64,000 nt of DNA from Pleodorina starrii (lineage: Eukaryota; Chlorophyta; Chlorophyceae; Chlamydomonadales; Volvocaceae): the NCBI GenBank assembly GCA_030267565.1, contig BRXU01000023.1:496001-560000 (forward strand), given 5' to 3'. A program made the translations under genes and the position numbers. Shown here piece by piece: positions 26,625-38,600 of the stretch (position 1 is its first letter; each line of letters opens with the position of its first letter). The notes below the pieces were generated by a model that saw nothing but the letters and a program-made list of their open reading frames with translations, searched no databases and had not been told where the DNA came from.

Positions 26625-29600
26625 CAGGCACGGCGACAGTGCAGCTGTGGCAGAGTTTAAAATATATACCAGGTGCTGTCTCCCGCTGTCGCTAGGTGCA
26701 GTTGAAAACTCAGTTTGATTTCTGGGCGGGGAGTTCCCGACAGCAGCAGCTTAATGCCAGCCTGCACAGCAAATCTAGTTGATCATCAATTTGCAAAGTT
26801 GGAAGAGAGATGCCCTGCTCTGTCTTAAAACCACAAGTTTGGCGCCCAACCCAAGCTCTGCACCTGCGCATATCCCCCAATGTAATTTTGCGTGATTGCA
26901 CCAGCTTCACACTTCGGACCCTGCATGTACAGCTGATCAGCGCAGAACTCTTCTCAGTCCTTCTCGGTCGGTTAGAACCGTTGGTACTGCAGGGAAGTCA
27001 ACCGCGCCCGCTTGCACGAGAGCCCAACCAACAGTGAGCCTATCACGTTTTAAGGTTTGGCAGTGTACCTTACTTTTAAATGCAATTACACCTGCGAAGC
27101 CAGCCTCCGCCTCGGCGTTGAAGGCCCATGTCTGCTGCAGGCTCGAGCTTTGGTGACTGATATTGCTTGGGGCAAGGCACCGAATGTGCCCAACAAGGTG
27201 CCGTGCAAGGCATGCAGAAGTGCAGCAGTTCCATGTTGGGCGCCACCGACCCAGGGGCCAGTCGTATCGTTCGTCGGTGCCCTCCGCTTGCATGCGGCAG
27301 GAAGCTTGGTGACCCCAAAAGCAATAATCAGCGCACGCTGAAAGGTGCACGCTGTGGCTGTCCAGCCCCGGCCACGTTTCAAGACGAGGGCCCTCGGGGG
27401 AGAACATCATACGCATCGCAAGCAAGGAGATTGCCATGCCACTGTCTCTGGTGGCAGAAATTATGGTAGTTACAGTAGTTTTAAGAGCCCCTCAAGGGTC
27501 TTGGGAAGGGTAGAGCCAGCAAGCCAGGTGGTAGACGGAAACATAGGAATGCGGGTACAAGATCCGTTTCGGACGAAAAGCGTAGCGGATCAGCCTGCAC
27601 AGCCCACCCGCCTAGGGTAATCCGGACTACCGGACAGGCTAACGTAGCCAACACATTCCACCCTGCTAGCCTAATCCTGCGACCGGACCCCTGGGTACTC
27701 TGGGCCCCGTTCCCACCCCCTTCATAACCGAACCCCGTCCGTGGGTCAGCATGTACCGATATCGGAGCGCATTTGCAGATTGGGTGCAGGCCTCTGCGTC
27801 TTCCCCGCCGTCCCCAGACGTGCCCGGCATCCCTGAGAAGGCCGAAGCTGGCCGAGCGGCCGAGCGGCCGAGCGGCTGAGCATCGGAGCTTACAAGGGCG
27901 TGATCGGCGACGGCTGGCGCACGTTTTCCGGACGCAGTGCCCGAATTTGCTGCGCTCATTGAACGCCACACGATTGCTGCAGTCCTATGAACGCCTACCT
28001 ATGACATTTGGGTGTTCGTGCCCAAACTGCACAGTGCTAGATGCTCGGAGAGGTAGGGAGCGGCGATTGCCTTACCCACGCCTTTCGCACCTGAACCTGA
28101 TGCATGACAGAGAGGCGCGACATGAACAGGGAATGTTTATGGAAAATGTACTGTAGGTAACCAGTGCGCGTACGCTAGGGCTACAGATATAAATAAAAAA
28201 ATTGTTGAAACCTAGCTATTTGAGCCCACAGGACCCAAATGTAACCGCCCCGGATACATCTCGGGATTGAAGGTAACAAGGACCGTTTACGATGTTACAC
28301 ATGACTTTATCGAACAAGGCAGAGCGGCGCGGAATTTGAGCGCTAAAAGCCGGTTACAACCCGGTTACAAACTCGTTGGCCCGCTCTGGCCGCTATGGTT
28401 TGGGACCTTCTGGACCGTCCACTACATATTGTGCATTTCTTCAATCGTGTCCGGTGGATTTCGGGGCTATGGCGGCAGCTGACCTACGTCGGACGGGGAA
28501 GCGGGCGCCTGGGGGTGTCCGTCTGACACGGAGAGGAGCACGTGCGGTGATGCGGTAGTACGGCGCCCAAAATGCGGTCGAGAGCACAAGCACAACGTCT
28601 CTGGAATCAACTTGCCCAGTGCAAGGTATGCTTTCGCCGTGTGTGTGGGGGACGTACCCGCTTCGCTTGCGCTGCTACCTGCCAGGCTGCTTTCAGAGCG
28701 TAGGCGGGGGGGGGAGCAACGTTCCCGTCCTGGTGTTCCACACAGTCTGCACCGCCCGCAGCCGCTGCAGCACACGGCAAGCGGGCGGCTGCTAAAGCGC
28801 GGCTGCAAGGCCCGCATTGCTTGCGTTGTAACACATGCCAGCCGCAGCCCGGTGGACGTCCATTCGGGCCTCTTCTGCAACTTCTCAAAAGGATACGGGC
28901 TGCTGCGGCCCGCGGATCATGATGCCCCAGGCCATGCAACGTTCCATAGGATAACAGGACGTTTGTAGGGTCTGGGGTATCATAATTCGCGGGCCGCCGC
29001 GCCATGACAGGTCTCTTGTACACAGCGGCTTGCTGCGGGCTTTCGCTCGACGCTCCCAGTCCTTCAGAGCCAACGAACTCGCCTGTTCAAAGCCACATGA
29101 CGCTGACATACACAGGAATAGTCTTGTACCACCAAGTTATTCCCCCCTTTCTTCGGGGCGTGTGTGAATGAATCCCGAAATGTCAGTGTCGGAACAGTGG
29201 TTACTGTCGTACGCAGTACATGGAATGCGAGGGCGTAGAGCTCGTGACATGAGGAATTGGCTGCACAAAGATAATAGCGCATTACACCGCAGAAATGGAA
29301 ACCGTACTGGTTACTTCTTGACAGAACTGCACGATCGTGTACGGCGGATTCCCGTAAGGAGTACGCCTTTTGCTTGACTGAGGCGGTTCATGAGCCTTCG
29401 GGTTCGTTTGAACCGTACGAGCTCACTGAAGCTTGTAACATCATCATCATCATACTGGCTTCACTCGCCACCCTGTCATACCGCCACAGGTGCATCCTAC
29501 AATTGTTGTTTGAACGTCATAATACAACCTGCTGTGTTATTATCGGTTTTTTCCACTCAACTGAACACACACGCCAGTCTCCTTTCTTCATTTCGGACCG

Positions 29601-29698
29601 CTCGCAAGCACTAGCCGCTTCGGCAACTAAATTTACAGACGGAGGCTGCTCGTTGTTGGCGGCCTCCGGGGTGTTGAGCAGAGACACGCGCAGTCACC
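26625..29698. other. Divergent intergenic region, lower GC, no confident gene
   Basis: This 3.1-kb stretch between NUP155 (minus) and the GAF-PAS kinase (plus) has clearly lower GC than its surroundings, including an AT-rich patch near 28190-28210. It should hold both promoters. Several ORFs of 90-167 codons exist on both strands, the longest at 27437-26937 minus, but their codon use is unlike the neighbouring genes and no family was recognised. It may include a decayed mobile element. Confidence 0.45.
26657..26670 (-). promoter_or_regulatory. TATA-like element just upstream of NUP155
   Basis: On the minus strand the sequence reads GGTATATATTTTAA and sits about 33-46 nt upstream of the NUP155 start codon. 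If it is the real TATA box, the 5' UTR would be only about 10-15 nt. It may instead be chance AT-rich sequence in a longer leader. Confidence 0.3.
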
Positions 29699-32600
29699 AT
29701 GGGAAATTCGTTCAGCGCCTGCTACCGTGGTTCTAAGGCTGCTTATGGGGATACGAATGTCGTTGGCCTCAAAGATCATGTAAGTTGGGCTCTGGGGGAC
29801 GGCTTCGCTGTGCTATATGGCAGGGACTGACAAAGAACTGCGCTGCCGTTGCGCGTTGGCTCCCTTTTCGATGGAATAGAATGTTTATTCATGGCACGCC
29901 CAGAATTTTGTTTTATGCATATTTGGTTGCCACTGTGGGAGGAAGCCACGTATGTGCATTTCTTATGTCAGTCGGGCGTGTCGCCCCGCTTCTCACCGGT
30001 TCCGGTCCTGCAGCACCTCGAGATTGTTGCCGGGAAAGCTCGAGTAAAGGACGGCAAGGCGGCTATTGACAGCAACGCTATTGACTCATCCCTCATCCTG
30101 AATGTTTTGGACCATGAGAACGGACCGGCCAAGGGTCTACCCTACCAGGCAAGCGCATGACGGAGTTGTTGAAAGCGGACTGGTGGCCCCACAGCATTAT
30201 ATTTGCGGCAGCATAGCCCCAGGTCCAATCCTGGAGTCACTTTCATACGCGGGGTGCATTTTCGGGTTTGCATGGTGCCGTGCATTCGCAACTTCCTCGT
30301 GCTCAGCGTGCTTTAGCAATCCGTACTGTGAGAGCAGGGATGAGGTGAAACGTGTCGCGCCTCTCCAAGTGTATTGCCTGAGCTGGGGACTATCGGCGCG
30401 TTTGAGAGCCCCGTGCGAGTCAGTTTCTTTGGCACAGCGCTTGCCACCAGCACCCGAGCTGGCCACAGGAGCTGGAGGTGCGAGAGGCGTCAGTGGGGTG
30501 CTTCAGGCGCGCCTTGACGCACCGGCGCGGCCACTTTTGTTAACGCAGCCACACTCTCCCCCCTCCCCCCCCCCCGACACACACATGTATACACACATGT
30601 ACAATCCCCCGGGTAGTTCCGGCTGTCCGCGCTTTACCTGGTCAACTTCCTGTACGAAGCCCGGTCATTCTCCTGCACGCACATCCTCGGCGGGGCCGTC
30701 ATTCTCCTGAAAGAAACGACCTTCCCCGGTCCCACGGCTCCCCCCGTCTCCTCATCCCGCAGGTCCACTATCTGGGCCCGCCCGTGCCCCCCTGCGAGGA
30801 CGCTCGCCTCGCCACCATCCGCGCCCTGGACAAGATGGCGGTGGACAAGCCGGAGGTGGGTTGGGCGGTGGGTTGGGCGGGTGCGCCGGAGGTGGGTTGG
30901 GCGGGTGCGCTGTCCGCATCCGCACCTTCCGTTCGCGGAGACGGTGTTCGTCTTTTACCAAGGCCCCTTTCCCCCCGGTTACTTCTGTGGGGCTGATTCC
31001 ACAACCCCACCCCCGTTCCGTGCATTGACATGCGCACGCATACACACGCGCATGTGGTAGGCGGACTGGTTGCCCTCCCGGCTCTCAACGGCCCTCAACG
31101 GCCTGTCCGTGGACAACCCCCGTTCCGCGAGCGCGCACGGCGCTCCTCATTTTTTTGCGTTGCCGGGGTGGTATAGGAAGGGCGCGTTCGGCTAGACTGC
31201 ATTTTGCGTTGTGGTGACGTGTGGTGACGCGCTGTTGCTGGAAACAAAACAATCCGTCCCCCACCCACACCCACACCCACCCGCAGGAGGACCCGGAGAT
31301 TGCCTCCATCCTGCGCCTTTGCACATCCATGTTTCAGGTACGAGGGTCGTGTGTGTGCTTTTTTGGGGCCCGGTTTTGGGGGTGGGTGCGACGTGAAGCT
31401 TGTCGTGAAGAGACATAAGCCCTGCAGAGAGGACACGATTTATCGGGGCGACGAGGCCTTAAAAAGAAGCCGAGGGGTGATGAAAAAATAAGGGTGTCAT
31501 GGGTGGATGGGTTGTTAGGGCCGCGGCGCGTGAGCCGCCTATGAACGTTTTTTTTTGCGTTTCGGAGGGTGTCCTTCATGCGGCGTGCGCGGAAGCGCGG
31601 CCCGCACGCAACCAGCACCAGTGACGCATCGCACGCTTGATCCTGGACATCTCAGGTAATCCTTAGGTACCGTAATATCCCAGGTAACTTCGTTGCGTTC
31701 CCTCGTCCCGGGCCAATTTCTTTTGCCCCGCTCTCAACGCCCCCCTGCCCCCAGGCCCCGGTGGCGTTGGTGGCCCTCTTTGACGCCAAGCGGGTTTACG
31801 TCAGCGGCAGCGAGGGTAAGCAGACCGCCGGAGCCGTCCAACCCTTGCCTGACCTTGTCTGTCTGCGGAGCCGCGGTTTGCGGTCCCCCTCCATCGGGGT
31901 GCAATAATGCATTGCACCAAAAATATCTTAAAAATATAAAAAAGTGTACAAAACTTGAGTGCGCTCATGCATTGCACTTACAAAAATCTGAATTTTTTTG
32001 CAATTCTTACGAAAAAGAAATCCTGTACCCCGGAAGTCCTACCCCACTCCAACCCACCCCTCCTGTCACGCCCTCCCTCCCTCCCCCAGGCGGCGTCATC
32101 CCCTGTGGTGACTTCCCCTGGCGCTGGACTCTGTGCGCCTGGTCTCTGGCGTACAACCACGCACAGATCCTGGTCATCCCGGACACGCTCCAGGTGCGTG
32201 CGTACATTCGTTGGCTGAAGGCCCGGCGCATGGGGCTTTTGAGCCCTCAAATAACGGAAGGGCGGGCTTCTAAGCCTTGCAAAGCAGGAGGAGCGCTCTT
32301 TACAAAGCAGGAAAAGCTCTCTCTGAGCCCCCGAAATAAAAGGGCTCGTTTCAGCCTTAAAACTGAAATGTCTCGTAGCCCCTCCTGTAGTTGTTTTCAC
32401 AACAACACGACGTTTCCACAACAACACAGCATGAGCGTGGGTTGGTCAGCGCTCGGCGCGCCCAAGCCAGGCCCCCTGCTCACATTCCTACCCACGGGCC
32501 CGTGGCCTCGGTTGTCCTTGCAGCCTCAACCCTTGTGCCCTGCTCGTCCCCTCGGGGACCCGACAGGGTTTATCTGTCGTGTGCGCATTTTGCCGGGTCT

Positions 32601-35600
32601 GGGTCCGCACACGTCGCCGCCGCCGCCGCCCCTCCATGCCGCGCGGTCTCATGTTGTATAATGGAGCAAATCACTCCCTGACCCCTCCATGCCGCGCGGT
32701 CTCATGTTGTATAATGGAGCAAATCACTCCCTGACCCCTCCATGCCGCGCGGTCTCATGTTGTATAATGGAGCAAATCACTCCCTGACCCCTCCATGCCG
32801 TGCGGTCTCATGTTGTATAATGGAGCAAATCACTCCCTGACCCCTCCATGCCGCGCGGTCTCATGTTGTATAATGGAGCAAATCACTCCCTGACCCCTCC
32901 ATGCCGCGCGGTCTCATGTTGTATAATGGAGCAAATCACTCCCTGACCCCTCCATGCCGTGCGGTCTCGTCTTTCGTTTGTCCCCTCCCCCAGGACGCCC
33001 GCTTCCGTGAGAACGCGAAGGTGACTGGCTTCCCGGGCGTCAGGTTCTACTGCGGGGCGCCCCTCATTGCCTCAAACGGACATCGCCTGGGGACACTGTG
33101 AGTGGGGAGGCGGGGGAGGGGGAAGGGGGGGGGTGGGAAGGGGCGGAGGGTTGGAGGCGGAGGGATTGGCGGGAGACCGGGAGACCGGGACGGGGCGTGT
33201 CGTTGCGGGGGTGTGAGCGACCCCCGTTCCTTTCAGCTCCACTCCCTTGTCCCTTCCTCACGCCAGGGCTGTACCCCGCCCCCGCCGGTCGTCTCGCCGC
33301 TTTGCACTTCCAGACTCCAGCCCTCCAAGCCGCCTCAAGCTTCTCCGCTTTCGTCTCGGTCCGCCTCCGGCCCGCCGCCTTCCTTTGCCCCCCTTCCGGG
33401 TCCGCTCGCTAACGCCGTCTCCGTCTTCACTGCGATATCTTCTTTCTTTCTCAGCCGCTTTGGCCCCCTTTGGATCCAGTCAAAACCCACTCTTCTAACC
33501 CCCTTACGCCTCGCCTCACGCCCTCTCGCTCTCGCCTCCGCAGCTGCTTCGCCGACGTGGCTCCCCGCCCGGGCTTCGACGCGGCCTCTTGCAGCGTCAT
33601 GAACAACCTGAGTGAGCTGGTGGTGAGGCACCTGGAGAAGGACATTGCGCTCAAGCTCAAGCAGCGGGACAACGACGTTCTCAAGGTGGGTGGCTGGGCG
33701 GGGGTGGCTGGGTGGACGGGGCGAGATGGGGAGAGGGAGGGGGAGGGGGTAGACACGGATAGGCGGTTGAGACAGGACACACGACCCGTGGCACTGCCCC
33801 ATCCTGCCCTGCCCTGCCCCGCCCCGCCCCGTCGCGGTTGCGCAACTTATCCCATGTCCCCCACGTCCCCCATGTGCCGTCTCCCCTGCCCCCCCCCCTG
33901 CCCGGGTGTCCCATGCCCCTGTCTGGTGTTGCGGCACGCGCACACACTCAGGCCACCTACGGTCAGCTGCAGCGCACTCTGGACTGCTTCGATCACTGCG
34001 TGGTGCTCGTCGATACGTCGGTGGAGGGATGGAGGGTGCTGCACACCAACTCGGCTTGGGCCAAGCTCACAGGTGGGGGCGGGTTAGGGCGCTGGTGGGG
34101 GTGGGGGTGGGGGGTAAAAAGGAGATACCGCAGCGGAGACGGAGACGGCGTTCGCGGACGGGCCCGGAATCCAGCAATTCTCCCCTTGTGGGTGGGGGGT
34201 GGCGGGGGAGGGGGTCGCGGGGCCTGTTTCTGCGTGTACCCTGCGCCGCCGTCCTTGCTGACGCTTCGTGCTCTTGGTGCTCTTGGTGCTGCAACGGGGG
34301 GCGACCCGGCGGCGGCGTGGCGACCTGGCGGCCTGGCGGTGACCCGGCGGCTGCAGGTGTGGAGCGGTCGGAGGTTCTGGGCAAGCCGCTGTGTGAGGTA
34401 TTTGAGGGGGCGGCGGGCGCCAAGGTGCCGAACGCCGAGCTGGAGAAGGCGGCGGGGAGGTGCTTCGACTTCCAGGTGGGTGGGTGGGGTGGGGTCGGGG
34501 ATGGGTGGGGTGGGGTCGGGGATGGATGGGGTAAGAAATGATACCGCAGCGGAGACGGAGACGGCGTTAGCGAACGGACCCCGAACCCAGTAATACTTAC
34601 CGAACATACCTGTAACCTTACCGAGCTGAAAAGACGCAGCGGGGTGGGGTAATTAGAACGGCCCGGGGCGAGGGAATGCAACGCAGTTACCTGGAATATT
34701 ACCTGATGATTACCTGAGATCTCCAGCAGAAAAAGCGCGCGGCCGCGTCGCCGCCAACCAACCCCAAACGGACTGGCACACGACAGCACAAGACCAACAT
34801 AGACACACAGCCCGGACAGCACAAAAGGAACGATGGCTTACTCACCTGCGCTCAGTGGAGGAAAGGAATCGGAAAGAGGCGAAGGAAAGGGCGTGAGTAA
34901 CAGCAATGGGCAACGGCAATGTCAGCGAAGCAAGGAGCGAGCAGGCAGGCAAGCAAGGCAAGACACACGAAAACCCACGAACGAGCTGGGGCGGCGACGC
35001 GGCGGAAAAGAGGGCGTGGTGGGAGAGCGGGGCAGAGAAGAAAGGGATACGGAGGCAAAATGTACGACGGCAGGGCGGTGAAAAGGCAGACAAGAAAGGG
35101 CAAAGGGAAAGAGAACGGCAAGAAGAACGGTAAAGGGACAGCGACCGGATGCAGGAGGGACGGAATGCGGGGCAGGGGAGAGGGGGCATGAGGGCATGGG
35201 CGAGGTCGAAGAGAGGGGAAGGACGACGGAAGGACGTAAGGGGCAGAGGCGATGCGATGCTGGCCGGCGAAGGTGGAATGGGCCGATGATAGGAGAAGTG
35301 CAAGGGAGTAGGGTGGGTCGGGGGTGGGGCGACATTTCGGCTGGTGGGTTTGGATTCTGGGCGCCCCTCCCCCACCTTGTGGACTGATGATAAGACTTCA
35401 GTTGATCACGCAATACGTACCTACCGAGCTACCGTTCTCGGGCTCTGGCCTACTCATGGCCTTAACCCCCCCTCCCTTCCCCCCTTCCCGCAAATTCACT
35501 CTTCAAACCCCCCCTTCCCGCCTCGCAGGTTACCTCCGCCAAGCTGCGGCTCTCCTCGCCGCTGGGTAACCCCAAGGGCGGCTTCGTGCTGACCTTCCGC

Positions 35601-38600
35601 CCGGCCTCCCGCGAGGGCATGGACGAGAGCGTGGTGCCCATTGGCATTCCCGCCTTCCTCAGGTGGGCCGGCGGGGGGGGGGTAAATGAAAACGGCCCGG
35701 GATGAGAGAACGCGGGGGGCCGGCGGGGGTGGGGTGGGCTGGGGGGCGCGCGGTCGATAGGGATGCGCCGGCCGGCTCAGTCTCCTCTGCTCTCGCCCGA
35801 ACGCGAGGGCTGCGGAGGCGAAGAGGCTTGGCAACCCGCTGTCTCGTCTCTTTCTCCTCCGCACATGGCGGTGGCATGTGAGAAGGAGAAAGACGCCGCC
35901 ACCACCACCACCACCGTCTGCCTCGCCCACATCCTCGATTCCTCGTTTCGCCGCCGCAGGCCCGTCCCCGACGCCGACGGCGGTCATGGCGGCGAGGCGG
36001 CGGCCAACTCATCGGCCCGCCGCTTTTACTTTATGAGTGTGGACCTGGCGGGCAAGGCGCTGCAGTCGAGGGCCAGGTGGGTCGCTATTAAGGGGGGTGA
36101 CGCATGAGGGGTGGGAGGGGGTGGGGGTAATGAGAACGACACCGCAGCGGAGGGACGTAGCGGGGGGTGGGGGGTATAATCGGGCTTAGGTCTGGGGCCC
36201 GGTGGATGAATCGCCAAGTGCCCAATGCTTCATCTTTTTCATTTGCCAGCCGCCACATTTAAAGAGACATGACCTCGACTGCTGGGTCCGCCCCCCCTCC
36301 CTCGTTCGTTGCGCCTCCTCCCCCCCCGCACGCCTGTGCATGCCCGTGCCTCCGCCCTGTCGTCCTTCCCCCCGGCCAACCTACCAACCGCCAACCACCA
36401 ACGGTCAACGACAGCTCGGTCCTCTCTGCGGCCACCTCCACCTGGTCCGCGGGCGGCTCGGAGATTGTCGAGGTGAGTGAGCGGTGGGGAGGTGGGTGAC
36501 ACGAGCGCGGGTTTCGGAGCCATGAAGGTTTCCCACTTGCAAATTCACTCTTCAAACTCCCCTCCCCCTTCGCCCTCTTTGACCCCCTTTTCAGGGTCTG
36601 GAACTGGGTCACCTGTTGGGCAAGGGCTCCTTCGGCTCCGTCTACTACGGCACATGGCTGGGCACGCCCGTCGCGGTCAAGGTGGGGGTCATCCACGTAT
36701 AGTAGGCCGGAGTCCGTGAACGGGGGTGGGATGCTTTGCGGGGCTGGGGGTGGGGTGGGGTGGGTACCCGACCCGACCCAACCCGCCAAAGATTACCCCC
36801 ACTTGGAATGAAGGGCCCTCCAAAGAAACCCTATATCCATATCTTATGAAGATAGCCTTGATAGACTTGTAAAGGGCCCCGACTTGTGAAGGGCCTCGGC
36901 TTGTGAAGGGCCCCGACTGGGCGCATGAAGTCACGGCCCCTCCCCTCCGGCCCTGCTCGAGGACGGCCCGGCCCCGTTCCTCTGATGGCGTTACGTCACG
37001 TCACGTCTTGACACGTCACCTTACCACCCCCGGCCCCCCCCCCCAGGTGATGGACACGGACGTGCGGTCTGCCCTGGCTCGGGGTGGTTCCGGAGCCGCA
37101 GAGGCCATCCTGGGGCAGCAGCTGCGTCATCCCAATGTGGTGGCCACACTCAAATGGGTGGCGAGGAAGGTGAGGGGGGGGTAATAGAAAACAGCCTGGG
37201 TAGGGGGGTGGGGCTTGGGTGGGGAGATGGCGTGGTTTGGCCGGTGCTTGCCCCTGCATGGCGGTGGGTGGGTTTGGGGTCTTATCATACCAGTTGCTGC
37301 CCGCCGCTCGCCCCCTCCTCTCCCCTCCCCGTCGCTCTCACCCCCTCCCCGCCGCTCTCACCCCCTCCCCGTCGCTCTCACCCCTCCCCCGGTTGCTCTC
37401 ACCCCTTCCCCGCCGTCGCCGCTTCCGTCTCCCCCCCTTCCCCCCTCCTCAGGTTGACCGGCCCAACGCCACCACCTCCATCATGGCATCGTACGACACG
37501 GACATCATGTCAAGGACCAAGGTACGGCAGTGCGTCAGCGCGGGGGAGAGCTGGAGGGAGGGAGGGGGGGAATGAGCTACGGGGGAAGCCTGCGACTGGG
37601 GGTGCTGGCAGCAAGAGGGGCAGTCGCCGGTACTTGCCGCTGGGGCGCGGAGGCTGGGCTGGGCTGGGCTGGGCTGGGCTGGTATTCTGGGATCGATGGT
37701 CGGTCGGTCGTTTTGCCAACGAGAACTAGTCATAGGCGCTGCCTCCCCTGCCATCCGCTGCCCCCCTCCCCCTCCGCAGTGACTAGTGTTATATAATGGA
37801 GTCTATCACTCCCTGACCCCACTCCCCCTCCCCCTCCGCTTGCCCGAGGTCCGCTCGCTAACGCCGTCTCCGTCTCCATCCCATCCCTGCGGTACCTTTT
37901 TCCTACCTCCCCTTGCCCCTGCCCCTTGCCCTGCCCTGCCCCCCAACCCCCCGCTCTCCCCTGCCGCTTGCCACTGGTCCCCGTCCTCCTCCTCCCCTCC
38001 CCCCCCCGAGGGGGGGTACGTCATACCGTACGACTGCTTGCTTGCCAAGGCATAAATAGCACGGGCCCGCTTACTGCTTTCCACTCACTTCTTTTGGTTG
38101 ATCCCCTTCAGCGGCACAACATGCATCGCACCGCATACCTGCCTTTGCCTGCCTTTGCCTGTATATCAATGCCTAACCATGCTGTCACCATGCCCTTCCC
38201 CTCGCCACTTGCCTGGGCTGCCGCCGCAACGCTGGTCATCTTCAGGTAAGCGCTCGTTTCCTGAGTGTTGATTGCGTGCTTACAGGTCCCTTGCGCTGTT
38301 AGGCCTCGTTGTTTGGGCTTTCGGGCGGGGTACTAGGTTCACGCACGCGCATGCCAGCAACAGCGATTCCCTCCGCTCTTGCTCTCCGCTTCACTACCAT
38401 CAGCCAACTACGTTAACCTCTTCGTCAATAGTTCACAATACTATAGCATTAGCCTACTACGTTTCATACGGTGGGCGGCGTGACAGCTCCGACACGCTGC
38501 CTTACACGAACGACTCCGACACGAGTTCGTTTGGGGCGCCGTCACGCTTGGTGTTCGGCGCAGCCACTGGTCGACTACAAGCACTAAATTGGTAACTATC

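Noticed and set aside
26937..27437. Minus-strand ORF, considered as an RNase H-like retroelement remnant
   Set aside because: The resemblance was only a short Gly/Ala-rich segment with no catalytic acidic pattern I could confirm.
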